From the NCBI GenBank assembly GCA_018524345.1, contig JADQAZ010000003.1, positions 496,001-560,000 of the forward strand: DNA of 64,000 nt, in the 5' to 3' direction. The DNA comes from Harenicola maris (lineage in GTDB: Bacteria > Pseudomonadota > Alphaproteobacteria > Rhodobacterales > Rhodobacteraceae). Below, piece by piece: positions 36,238 to 44,385 of the stretch; position 1 is the first letter of the stretch; the number at the start of each line of letters is the position of its first letter. Under the pieces are notes generated by a model, which saw nothing but the letters and a program-made list of their open reading frames with translations, did not search any database and was not told the DNA's origin. Made by a program: the position numbers and the translations under genes.

Positions 36238-36918
36238 ATGGACCTAAATGCAAAATTTGATGAACGTGCTGTTGTACATTCGGACAGGGAGCCCTGGGTT
36301 GCATCCCCGATGAAGGGCGTGGATCGGCGGATGCTGGACCGGATCGGGGATGAGGTCGCGCGGGCGACGACCATCGTCCGCTATGCGCCGGGCAGCGCGT
36401 TTTCGGCCCATACCCATACGGGCGGCGAAGAGTTCTTGGTGCTTGAGGGCGTGTTTCAGGATGAACACGGTGACTTTCCGGTTGGCACCTATGTGCGCAA
36501 CCCGCCGACCTCTGCGCATACGCCAAGCTCGGCCGAGGGCGCGGTGATTTTCGTCAAGCTGTGGCAGTTTGACATGGATGACCGTCAGCAGATCACCATA
36601 GACACCACCACCCAGACCCCGCAGCCAGTGCGTGAGGGGGTTTCAGAAATCCCGCTGTTCGAGGATGCGCGGGAACGGGTGCGGATCGAGCTTTGGCAGG
36701 CCAGTGTGGCAGTCACGCAGGCCGGCCACAACGGGTTCGAAGCCCTTGTGATCGAGGGCAGCCTTCGCGAGGGCGATGAGGATTTCGGGGTCAATTCTTG
36801 GCTGCGCCTGCCGCCCCACACGCCGCTGAACGCCGTTTCCGGGCCCGAGGGTGCGCGGCTTTGGGTCAAATCCGGCCATCTTGCGGAAACGCCAACAGCC
36901 CCCAATGTCGGAGGTTGA
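36238..36918 (+). CDS. Bicupin protein (ChrR-like cupin fold)
   Basis: A 226-residue protein with two cupin domains. The first (about 40-105) holds AHTHTGGEEFLVLEGVF and the metal-ligand pattern of a ChrR-type cupin; the second (about 130-215) keeps the fold but lacks most histidines (AGHNGFEALVIEGSL). There is no N-terminal zinc anti-sigma domain, so it is not an anti-sigma factor. It may be a small dioxygenase or isomerase. ATG 36238 follows GGAAGG. It heads an operon with an SDR and a flavoprotein. Confidence 0.78.
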   Translation: MDLNAKFDERAVVHSDREPWVASPMKGVDRRMLDRIGDEVARATTIVRYAPGSAFSAHTHTGGEEFLVLEGVFQDEHGDFPVGTYVRNPPTSAHTPSSAEGAVIFVKLWQFDMDDRQQITIDTTTQTPQPVREGVSEIPLFEDARERVRIELWQASVAVTQAGHNGFEALVIEGSLREGDEDFGVNSWLRLPPHTPLNAVSGPEGARLWVKSGHLAETPTAPNVGG

Positions 36919-36919
36919 G

Positions 36920-37597
36920 ATGTCAGATCCACTTGCAATCATTGGCGGGGCGGGGGCCGGTCTTGGGCAGAGCTTGGTGCGTGCCTTTGCTCAGAACGGC
37001 TACACCTCCATCGGCCTCAACCGCTCGGTTCCCGATGGGGCGGCGGGCACGACACATGCCGTTGACCTGTCCGACCCTGATCAAACAGCCCAAACCGTTG
37101 CGGATTTGATCCAAACCCACGGGGCACCAAAACTGGTGGTTCATAACGCGGCGAAGCTGGTGATCGCGGGGTTTGAGGAGACCACGGCTGCAGATTTTGA
37201 GGCGACATGGCGTGCGATTGTGCTTTCAGCGGTTCATCTGGCGCGAAACGTGTTGCCTGCGATGGTGGAAGGGGGCGGCGGCACCTTCATCGTTTCTGGC
37301 GCGACAGCGAGCCTGCGCGGTGGCAAGAACTTTGCGGCCTTTGCCTCGGCCAAGGCAGGGTTGCGGGCGCTGACCCAATCGCTGGCGCGTGAGTATGGGC
37401 CGCAGGGTATTCACGTTGTGCATGTGGTTCTTGACGGGATTGTCGACACGGATGCCAGCCGCGCCCTTCACAGTATGGACCCTGCACGGATGATGAAGCC
37501 GGAGGATATTGCCCGCACCTATCTGGCGCTGGCGGATCAACCACGGTCCACATGGACCCACGAGTTGGACCTCAGGCCGATGGGAGAGGCGTTCTGA
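36920..37597 (+). CDS. SDR-family protein with Phe in place of the catalytic Tyr
   Basis: A 225-residue short-chain dehydrogenase-fold protein. The nucleotide loop is IIGGAGAGLGQSLVRAF instead of TGxxxGIG, and HNAAKL replaces NNAG. The catalytic serine region is FIVSGATASLRGG, but the usual YxxxK motif reads FASAK (in AAFASAKAGLRALT), so the tyrosine is a phenylalanine while the lysine remains. Some SDR relatives share this. ATG 36920 follows GGAGG by five bases; it lies two bases after the bicupin stop. Confidence 0.8.
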   Translation: MSDPLAIIGGAGAGLGQSLVRAFAQNGYTSIGLNRSVPDGAAGTTHAVDLSDPDQTAQTVADLIQTHGAPKLVVHNAAKLVIAGFEETTAADFEATWRAIVLSAVHLARNVLPAMVEGGGGTFIVSGATASLRGGKNFAAFASAKAGLRALTQSLAREYGPQGIHVVHVVLDGIVDTDASRALHSMDPARMMKPEDIARTYLALADQPRSTWTHELDLRPMGEAF

Positions 37598-38682
37598 TGC
37601 AGACCGATGTTCTGATTGTGGGCGGCGGTCTGTCGGGTCTTGCGCTTGCGGACCATCTGGCGCGCCAAGGCCGCGATTTCCTGTTGGTGGAAGCGCAGGA
37701 CCGCCTTGGCGGGCGTATCCTGACCAAGGAGATGTCAGGCGGTGCGTTTGACCTTGGGCCAGCGTGGTTCTGGCCGGGCCAGCCGCGCATGGCGGCCCTC
37801 GCGGAGCGCTTTCAGATCCCTGTGTTCGAACAGTTCTCGGCAGGTGACTTGGTTTATCAAGAGCAAAGCGGCGCCGTGCAGCGCGGGCGCGGCTATGCCT
37901 CTATGGAGGGGTCCTACCGCTTGGCAGGTGGGATCGGCAGTGTGGTGCATGCTTTGGCCAAAGTATCGGATCCAGCGAAGATCATGACCAACGCGCGGCT
38001 GACCTCGGTCGCGCATTCGGCGGGTAAGATCACAGCGCAGGTTGATCAAGACAGCAGCGCACAGACCATCAAGGCCAACAGGATCGTGATGGCCATACCG
38101 CCCCGGGTCATCGCCGATACCGTTTCCTTTGACCCCGCTCTGGATGCGGCACAAATGCAGGCTTTGCAAAACGTGCCGACCTGGATGGCCGGTCAGGCCA
38201 AGATCCTCGCGGTTTACGACCAGCCCTATTGGCGAAATGCCGGGCTGTCCGGCGACGCCATGAGCCAGCGGGGGCCAATGGTTGAAATCCATGATGCTTC
38301 GCCAAGGCAGGGCGGTCCCTATGCGCTGTTCGGTTTTGTCGGGGTCCCGGCGGATGCGCGGGCACAGCACAGAGATGAGGTGATGCGCCTTGCGGTGGCC
38401 CAATTGACGGCGATGTTCGGACCGGAAATGGCCGACCCGATGCATCTTGTTTTGCAGGACTGGGCGACAATTCCGAACATCGCGCGCCCACGGGATCGGC
38501 AGCCGGTTCGAAGCCACCCCCGCTATGGTTTGCCGGCCAACCTGCGTGCCCTTTCAGCGCAGGGGATGATCTTTGCGTCGACCGAAACCGCCCCGGAATT
38601 CGGAGGCTTTCTTGAGGGCGCATTGGAGGCGGCCGAACATGCGGCCAGCACGCTGGCGCTGAACGAGCCCATGCGGGCCTGA
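37597..38682 (+). CDS. FAD-dependent amine oxidase-like oxidoreductase
   Basis: A 361-residue flavoprotein of the monoamine-oxidase fold. The N-terminus has the dinucleotide motif VLIVGGGLSGLALADHL and EAQDRLGGRIL; the C-terminus has FASTETAPEFGGFLEGAL, the FAD-contact motif of this family (usually GTETA...GY.EGA). At 361 residues it is shorter than typical amine oxidases (about 450). The ATG overlaps the SDR stop as TGATG, showing tight coupling. Substrate unknown; with a bicupin and an SDR it suggests a short oxidative pathway. Confidence 0.82.
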   Translation: MQTDVLIVGGGLSGLALADHLARQGRDFLLVEAQDRLGGRILTKEMSGGAFDLGPAWFWPGQPRMAALAERFQIPVFEQFSAGDLVYQEQSGAVQRGRGYASMEGSYRLAGGIGSVVHALAKVSDPAKIMTNARLTSVAHSAGKITAQVDQDSSAQTIKANRIVMAIPPRVIADTVSFDPALDAAQMQALQNVPTWMAGQAKILAVYDQPYWRNAGLSGDAMSQRGPMVEIHDASPRQGGPYALFGFVGVPADARAQHRDEVMRLAVAQLTAMFGPEMADPMHLVLQDWATIPNIARPRDRQPVRSHPRYGLPANLRALSAQGMIFASTETAPEFGGFLEGALEAAEHAASTLALNEPMRA

Positions 38683-38697
38683 TCACCGCCCGCATGG
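38669..38697 (+). terminator. Stem-loop spanning the stop codon of the flavoprotein gene
   Basis: A perfect 10-bp stem CCATGCGGGC / GCCCGCATGG (38669-38678 and 38688-38697) has the TGA stop codon at 38680-38682 in its loop. There is no T-tract, so it is more likely a 3'-end structure or Rho-linked than a classical terminator. Confidence 0.45.
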
Positions 38698-38840
38698 CAG
38701 GGGGGCTGAGGGTCGATTGTAACCTCCTTGGGGGTATTGGTGTTGCAGGCCGCTTCATGAACCGCGCAAGTTTTTTCCGAGCCCCCAAATCGGCCGTGAG
38801 GGGCCGAGCATGGTAAGAGCTAGGAGGGGGTCGTCACAGG

Positions 38841-39227
38841 TTAGTGTCCTTCTGGGGTTTGCAAAAGCGGCCTGGGCAGTGGCGCGCATTTCCGCAACCC
38901 ATCACGCTAGAAGAAGGGGCCACCGGGCAGATCGGGGTCGAGCCCGGCGACGCGGGAGTTGGCGTGGGTCGGTTGAATGACGGCCACCCCGCGTTCGGCT
39001 CAGAACTGCGCCAGTGGGGCGTAGCCTTCCTTGGAGGGGATTTACTGGGAGGGACCGAGGCCATGGGACAGAATGACGATGGGTAGGCTCTCCCCCTGGA
39101 CCGGCGCCGCGAGGCGCAGTTCAAGCGGTCGCTGCCCCCGCATTGGCAGCGTGATCGGTGTATAGGCCAGGGTGGCTTGCGGGTCCGGTGTCGGAAGGGC
39201 GCTGGAGGCATTTTCCAATCGGTTCAT
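38841..39227 (-). pseudogene. Decayed alpha/beta hydrolase (dienelactone hydrolase-like)
   Basis: The frame opens with MNRLENASSALPTPDPQATL and shows ELRLAAPVQGESLPIVILSHGLGPS, the N-terminal part of a chlorophyllase/dienelactone-hydrolase-like protein. Continuing in the same frame gives KEGYAPLAQF, RGVAVIQPTHANSRVAGLDP and LPGGPFF, with in-frame stops at 39044 and two more; the second and third stand where relatives have tryptophan (QFW, FFWRD as I remember them). The gene ends at 38841, before the nucleophile region, so it is also truncated at the 3' end. Only the N-terminal 125 codons remain. Confidence 0.7.
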
Positions 39228-39292
39228 TAGGGCGCTTCCTTATAGCGGGACAAATAGGTGGTTTTGCTGCGACCAGAGGGGCTGCCATTGGA

Positions 39293-40051
39293 TCACTCCA
39301 CGGGAATTCCTTCTTCTCGAAACCATGTTTCTGCGTCCGTGCCTGCGGGCAGCTTCATCGGTGCGGCCTCGTCGGTGACTGCGCGCCAGACGGCCTGCGC
39401 GACATCGCTTACCTCGGTTTTTTCGGTCACGGATTGGAGGCTTTGGAAATAGGCCTGAACGAAGAGACCGTAGGCTTCGGGGATATCCATGCCCATTCGC
39501 GCCACCGCATTTTTCCCAAAGGAAGTTGCCTTTGCCCTGCCGGGCAACACCAATCGGGCACGCACACCGAATTCGGCTGCTTCCAGAGCGAAGCTTTCGG
39601 TGAAGGCATTCAGCGCCGCCTTGCTGGCGGTGTATATCGACAAAGCGGGAAGGGGGCGCAGGGTGACGCTGGAGCTGATATTGACGATGACGCCGGTCTG
39701 CCGTTCGCGCATCGCTGGCATCACGGCGCGGGTCATTGCCATAGCGCCCAGTACGTTGATCTCGAAAAGATCGCGCGCCTTTGTGATCTCTGCACCTTCC
39801 AGCACGTTGAGCATGCCGACACCGGCGTTATTCACCAGCGCGTTGATCTGACCTGCCTTTGCAATCGCGCTGGTGATGCTTTCGGGATCGGTGACATCCA
39901 GAGGCAGCACCCGAAGCCTGTCAGAGGCGGGCAATCCTTTGGCGGAGGGGCGGCGCATTGTTGCGATGACCTCCCATCCCTGATCGAGGAACCGTGCGGC
40001 GATGGCTTGGCCGAAACCGGAGGAACATCCGGTGATGAGAATGCGGGGCAT
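39293..40051 (-). CDS. Short-chain dehydrogenase/reductase
   Basis: A 252-residue classical SDR with TGCSSGFGQAIA (cofactor loop), LVNNAGVG, the catalytic serine in NISSSVT and the YxxxK motif in YTASKAALNAF. It is intact. It is divergent from an AraC-type regulator with about 97 bp between them, which suggests that it is the regulator's target. Substrate unknown. Confidence 0.88.
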   Translation of the reverse strand: MPRILITGCSSGFGQAIAARFLDQGWEVIATMRRPSAKGLPASDRLRVLPLDVTDPESITSAIAKAGQINALVNNAGVGMLNVLEGAEITKARDLFEINVLGAMAMTRAVMPAMRERQTGVIVNISSSVTLRPLPALSIYTASKAALNAFTESFALEAAEFGVRARLVLPGRAKATSFGKNAVARMGMDIPEAYGLFVQAYFQSLQSVTEKTEVSDVAQAVWRAVTDEAAPMKLPAGTDAETWFREEGIPVE

Positions 40052-40098
40052 GTGGCGTCTCCTTGTCTGTGATGAGAGGGAGATAGACGGAGGATACT

Positions 40099-40139
40099 GA
40101 TGATTATATATTCAGATGTCCGCAATCATCTATCGATCG
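40099..40139. promoter_or_regulatory. Candidate AraC operator with the CTATCGATCG core
   Basis: Between the SDR gene and the AraC start lies an inverted repeat TGATGATT / AATCATC (40099-40106 and 40124-40130), directly followed by CTATCGATCG (40130-40139). The last ten bases are identical to part of the palindrome upstream of the bicupin operon at 36180-36189. A common regulator, perhaps the AraC protein encoded next to it, is a reasonable inference. Confidence 0.4.
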
Positions 40140-40148
40140 TCCAGAATC

Positions 40149-41060
40149 ATGCCCGACACCCCGTCTGATCCTCTTTCCAGCGTTGTGACTTTGCTCCAGC
40201 CCGCTGTCTCCATTTCGAAGATGGTCGAGGCTGGCGGTCAGTGGTCAGTGGAACGTCACGATACGGCCAGCCCGTTCTATTGCGCGGCGGTTGAAGGGCG
40301 GTGCCGGTTGCAGGTCACAGGGCGTGATCCAGTCACCTTGAGGGGCGGAGATTTCGTGCTGATCCCGCATATGCAGGGCTTTATCATGACGAGTGAGGTG
40401 CCACCGCCGCCCCATTTGCCACGCATGCCGCTGGAAACCGGCCCCGGGCGCTTCCGGCTTGGTGCGCCGGAGGCTTCGGTCGATGTCCGCGCGCTCGTCG
40501 GGCATTGTCGCTTTGATACGCCCGCCAGCGATCTGCTCGTATCCCTGCTGCCTGATATGATCCATGTCTCGGGGCAAAGCCGTTTGACGGCTTTGGTGCC
40601 GGTTATTCACGAGGAAACCCGTGCTGACCGGCCGGGGCGCGGGATGGTTTTGGAGCGGCTGCTGGAGGTCTTGCTGATTGAGGCCCTGCGCTCGGGGTCG
40701 GCCGCGACCTTGCCGCCGGGGCTTCTGCGCGGCTTGTCAGACCCGCAATTGGCCGGTGCATTGCAGGGTATCCACGCCGGGGCAGGGGGCAATCTGTCCG
40801 TATCAGAAATGGCGCGGGCGGCGGGGATGTCCCGCTCTGGCTTTTTCGAGAGGTTCCGCAAGCAGGTTGGCCGGGCGCCAATGGAATATGCAACCGACTG
40901 GCGCATGGCTGTCGCCAAAACCTTGCTGCGGCAAGGAGGGCTAACCATTGCCGAGATCGCCATGAAAGTCGGTTACGGGTCTGCTAGTGCATTCGGATTG
41001 GCTTTTGCCCGGCATGAGGGCCAACCGCCGGGCGTCTATGCGAGCAGGGGACGAGGTTAG
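40149..41060 (+). CDS. AraC-family transcriptional regulator
   Basis: A regulator of 303 residues with an N-terminal cupin-like sensor (about 30-170) and a C-terminal AraC domain with two helix-turn-helix motifs (VSEMARAAGMSRSGFFERFR and LTIAEIAMKVGYGSASAFGL), ending in PPGVYA. ATG 40149 is preferred; an in-frame ATG at 40116 would place the candidate operator core inside the gene. Neither has a clear ribosome-binding site. It is divergent from an SDR gene. Confidence 0.87.
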   Translation: MPDTPSDPLSSVVTLLQPAVSISKMVEAGGQWSVERHDTASPFYCAAVEGRCRLQVTGRDPVTLRGGDFVLIPHMQGFIMTSEVPPPPHLPRMPLETGPGRFRLGAPEASVDVRALVGHCRFDTPASDLLVSLLPDMIHVSGQSRLTALVPVIHEETRADRPGRGMVLERLLEVLLIEALRSGSAATLPPGLLRGLSDPQLAGALQGIHAGAGGNLSVSEMARAAGMSRSGFFERFRKQVGRAPMEYATDWRMAVAKTLLRQGGLTIAEIAMKVGYGSASAFGLAFARHEGQPPGVYASRGRG

Positions 41061-41288
41061 AGCGAAGACACAGATGTCATCCTTCTGCACGGGCAGTGTG
41101 TGGGTCTTCGACATTGGCGTATCTCGCTTGGCCCATCCCGAAACCATCGTTTGAGGATCTCAGACCGCAGGCCGCCATTGTCCGAAGTGGCCCGTTTTCA
41201 TCGATGCTGCGGGGCGCATGACAAGCGGCCCCGCCTTCGATCGACTGAGTTCAGATGGATTAACTCATTGAGATACGACCTTGGCCCT

Positions 41289-42185
41289 TCAAGGAGTGAA
41301 ATCTGCAACCAATGCATCAATGAAGCGCCGAACGCGCGGTTCAAGGAATTTTTTATGCGGGTAGAGGACAACGATCGGCACTTCTCCGCAATCTACGTTC
41401 GGCAATACGCGCAGGAGGTGCCCTGCGCGTAATTCATCTCTCACCAAAGTTGCAGGTAGCAAGGCGATACCCATTCCAGATAGCGCCGCCTCGCGAAGAC
41501 CTTCTGCACTGTCCATGCGCAGGGGCACCCGGCCTGACACATTGCTCAGAAAGCTACTGGCATCGTGAAGGGACCAGACTTGTCGTTTTGCGACACTGGA
41601 AAATTGTAGAAGGTCATGGGTGCTCAGTTGATCGATGGTTTTAGGAAGGTCTCGGCCTGCCAAGTACTGAGGCGAAGCGCATAAAACTGTTTCTTCCATC
41701 ATCAGGGTTCGTGAGATCAGCGAGGCATCGGGGGTTGTAACGCTAACGCGGATCGCAAGATCAAAGCCGTCTTCCACGATGCGACTTACGCTGTCCGAAA
41801 AACTAATTTCGAAGCGTACGTCAGGCCAAGTCGTCTGAAACTTTTTTACGACCGGCAGTACCATTCGTCGTCCAAGGGCATCCGGCGCAGCGATCCGTAG
41901 TGTCCCCTTTGGAATGCCATCGGCTGTTTCCAAGCAGGCATCGGCTTGGGCAATGGCGGCCTGAATGGCTTCGCCCTGCGCATACAACCTTTGGCCAGCT
42001 TCGGTCAGGCTGACGGACCGGGTTGTGCGGTTGAGGAGGCGGGTGCCGTACCTGTCTTCAAGCCGTGTCACAGCCTTTCCTGCGGTGGAGCGCGAAAGGC
42101 CAAATGCACGACCAGCGGTTGTGAAATTTCCAGCCTCGGCCACCGCCATGAAAAGGAGAATATCGTTTACTTTTGGGTCAGCCAT
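41289..42185 (-). CDS. LysR-family transcriptional regulator
   Basis: A 298-residue LysR regulator of the DhcR/PcaQ-like group with HTH region FTTAGRAFGLSRSTAGKAVT and effector domain (DGFDLAIRVSVT, GLREAALSGMGIALLPATLV). It is divergent from a RidA-like gene with 103 bp between the starts and most likely regulates it. The 228 bases between it and the AraC gene on its other side hold no recognisable gene. Confidence 0.9.
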   Translation of the reverse strand: MADPKVNDILLFMAVAEAGNFTTAGRAFGLSRSTAGKAVTRLEDRYGTRLLNRTTRSVSLTEAGQRLYAQGEAIQAAIAQADACLETADGIPKGTLRIAAPDALGRRMVLPVVKKFQTTWPDVRFEISFSDSVSRIVEDGFDLAIRVSVTTPDASLISRTLMMEETVLCASPQYLAGRDLPKTIDQLSTHDLLQFSSVAKRQVWSLHDASSFLSNVSGRVPLRMDSAEGLREAALSGMGIALLPATLVRDELRAGHLLRVLPNVDCGEVPIVVLYPHKKFLEPRVRRFIDALVADFTP

Positions 42186-42288
42186 ATCCTGCCATTCGTC
42201 GATCTTGGTTCGCCTTAGTCGCGAAATCTATTCGCCAAAGGGGCAGCATAGCATTCGGAAGTTCAAGTACAATTAGGCGAGAGATAGA

Positions 42289-42696
42289 ATGCAAACCTCA
42301 CTTCAAAGACTGAATCCGGCGAAACTTCCAAACACGAGTAGCTTGGGGTACTCTCAGATCAGTGTTGTAAATGCTTGCACTTTGGCCTTTGTTTCTGGTC
42401 AAGTCGCTCTGGCAGCAGATGGGTCGGGCGCACCGGACGGGCTTGAGGCGCAGACGAAGCAAGTCATAGCCAACCTCACAGAAGCATTGAGGGCGGTGAA
42501 AGCCAGTCCTGAGAACATTGTTCAACTGCGCATCTACGTGACGGACTTGAACGATGAGGCTATTGCCATCGTGATGCCCCTAGTCATCGCATTTCTCAAC
42601 GGGGCAGAGCCCAGTCTTACCGGGATAGGTGTGGCCGCGCTGGCCGGGCCCGATTTGAAAATCGAGATCGAAATGGTCGTCCAGCTTTCTGCGTGA
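42289..42696 (+). CDS. RidA-like protein lacking the catalytic arginine
   Basis: A 135-residue Rid-family protein (LGYSQISVVNACTLAFVSGQ, NLTEALRAVKASPENIVQLR, YVTDLND). In the region where active members read PARxxVxV it has PSLTGIGVAAL, so the arginine needed for imine hydrolysis is a leucine. It therefore belongs with the Rid subfamilies that have other or unknown roles. It is divergent from a LysR regulator. The 282 bp downstream contain no recognisable gene. Confidence 0.8.
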   Translation: MQTSLQRLNPAKLPNTSSLGYSQISVVNACTLAFVSGQVALAADGSGAPDGLEAQTKQVIANLTEALRAVKASPENIVQLRIYVTDLNDEAIAIVMPLVIAFLNGAEPSLTGIGVAALAGPDLKIEIEMVVQLSA

Positions 42697-42978
42697 CGCG
42701 ATAGCGGTTGCTCAGCGCGCTTTGTGCGCAAGCGGCAGGCCCAATGTGGGAACTTACGAGGCAAGCGGACCTTGGGAAGCCAGCCCATAGGTCTGCTTAT
42801 CCCTGATGTGGTTATCGGAAACGCAGCGATGCTGCGAAGCCGCGTGAACGGCGGCTGTCGGCAAGGCGGTATGTTGGATTTAGAAGCGGCCAAGGGGACA
42901 CAACGGGCGGTTCGGAATGAGCGTTTGTTAAGGCAATTTCCTGATTTGGGTTATCCGCATCGAACCTTTGGGAAAACA

Positions 42979-44385
42979 TCAGGCGGAGCCGACCATTTCC
43001 TCAACCATCTCTCCGAACCATTGGAGTGTCAGCTCGCGGGCGGCTCTTGAGTCGAAGGCTCCTTGATGTTCAAAACCGTCCGTGACGGGCTCGGCCATTT
43101 GACCTGCGTAGGATCCGGCTCCTGCTTGGACCGTCCCGTCACCGGGCGCATTTGGACCCGACATGCCGATCCGTGTCCATGACACCGCAACGCCCTCTCT
43201 TGGCGCGGTGCTCACCCCCATGGAATCCTCGGATTCAGTATAGGAGGTCCCACCTGTAAACGTGCCGCCCGCGTGGGGGCCTCCCATCCGTTCTATGATT
43301 GACCAATCAACGCGATCACGGGTTGTAAGCCCGGTGCCATAAAACATACGGGTATTGGGGTGAAAACCATCGCGGCCAAGCTGTTGGTGGAAGCTGCGCG
43401 CTGTTCTGATCTGACGTAGGTATTGGTTGTAGTCGGCCTCTTCACCTTGCAGGCCAGCGGGGTTCAGAAGCGGTTTGTCGATCAGCCTCCAATAATCGGT
43501 CTCGTTCTCGTAGATCTCTGAATAGGGATCGCTGCGAGGCAAGGGGATTGCTCCTCCGTTGATATCGACAGCGCCGAGCCAGTCACGCCGCCCATCTGCT
43601 CCCTGATGCCATTGGTTCGGTGCCAGTTCCAACGGCCCGGGGCAATTTCCCGCTGTTGCTGTAACCTCGGCACCGCTGCGCCCCAAAACCACGCTTGTTG
43701 GCCCTTCGAAGCCGCCTTTCATCCGTTTGTACAGCTCTGGCGCGCCGTGGGTCGGCATCGCGCCATGGATCACCCCATGCACCATGTCGCTCTTGCCCAG
43801 AATATTGGTGAAGGCACGCGACACCAAGCCGCCCATCGAATGGGTAATGATCACTGGTTTGACGGCTTGCCGGTCAAGCTCGCGTGCGAGCGCTTCGGCA
43901 TGTTCGGTTGCAAGCCCGACCACGGTTTCAAGATTGCCATATTCATTATTCTGCGGGTGGCGCGCGGAATCCAAGTTGGATGCTGTCCAGTTATAGGGGT
44001 AGCACCATAGGACCACCCTTGTCATGACAAGGCAGTCGTTGACGTATCCATGCCGTTCGCCATTCAGATGCGCCATGAAGGGCTGATAGGAGGGAAGCAT
44101 GCCTGCCCAACCGCGGTCAGCCAAACCGCCATCGTTACGGTGTGCGACCTTCAAGCGCCTGCGGTCGAAATACTGTGTTGGGTCGCCGACAAGGCGGCTG
44201 CGTTTGCCAGCGGCGAACCTCCTCGCCAATCCGGCTGCATTGCTCGCCTGTTCCCATCCGTCGCTTCCCGGATTCCAGATGATTGTGCCGTCTTCAAGAC
44301 TCAGGCGACTGCCCATGATCCCCGGAATAAAGATGACCGGGGCGACGATATTCTGAATGCATCCTCCGACTGCTTCACCGCTCAT
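42979..44385 (-). CDS. PGAP1/LCAT-like lipase, probable type VI secretion phospholipase effector
   Basis: A 468-residue alpha/beta hydrolase with no signal peptide. The oxyanion region is VAPVIFIPGIMGSRLSL (residues 14-30) and the nucleophile elbow is ITHSMGGLVSR (serine at 183). The elbow reads T-H-S-M-G, not G-x-S-x-G. Lipases of this type (Tle4-like, with a PGAP1 fold) are exported by type VI systems to damage membranes of rival cells. Support comes from context: the gene directly upstream resembles a Tli4 immunity protein and the next one is a DUF4123 adaptor. The start directly follows the immunity stop (TAAATG). Confidence 0.75.
   Translation of the reverse strand: MSGEAVGGCIQNIVAPVIFIPGIMGSRLSLEDGTIIWNPGSDGWEQASNAAGLARRFAAGKRSRLVGDPTQYFDRRRLKVAHRNDGGLADRGWAGMLPSYQPFMAHLNGERHGYVNDCLVMTRVVLWCYPYNWTASNLDSARHPQNNEYGNLETVVGLATEHAEALARELDRQAVKPVIITHSMGGLVSRAFTNILGKSDMVHGVIHGAMPTHGAPELYKRMKGGFEGPTSVVLGRSGAEVTATAGNCPGPLELAPNQWHQGADGRRDWLGAVDINGGAIPLPRSDPYSEIYENETDYWRLIDKPLLNPAGLQGEEADYNQYLRQIRTARSFHQQLGRDGFHPNTRMFYGTGLTTRDRVDWSIIERMGGPHAGGTFTGGTSYTESEDSMGVSTAPREGVAVSWTRIGMSGPNAPGDGTVQAGAGSYAGQMAEPVTDGFEHQGAFDSRAARELTLQWFGEMVEEMVGSA

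Noticed and set aside
36238-36918. Bicupin as a ChrR anti-sigma factor
   Set aside because: ChrR-type anti-sigma factors have an N-terminal zinc-binding domain and a neighbouring ECF sigma gene; neither is present.
42534-42893. A 119-codon minus-strand frame overlapping the RidA-like gene
   Set aside because: It runs antisense into the RidA gene, is Pro- and Ser-rich and matches no family; the 282 bp after the RidA gene are better called non-coding.
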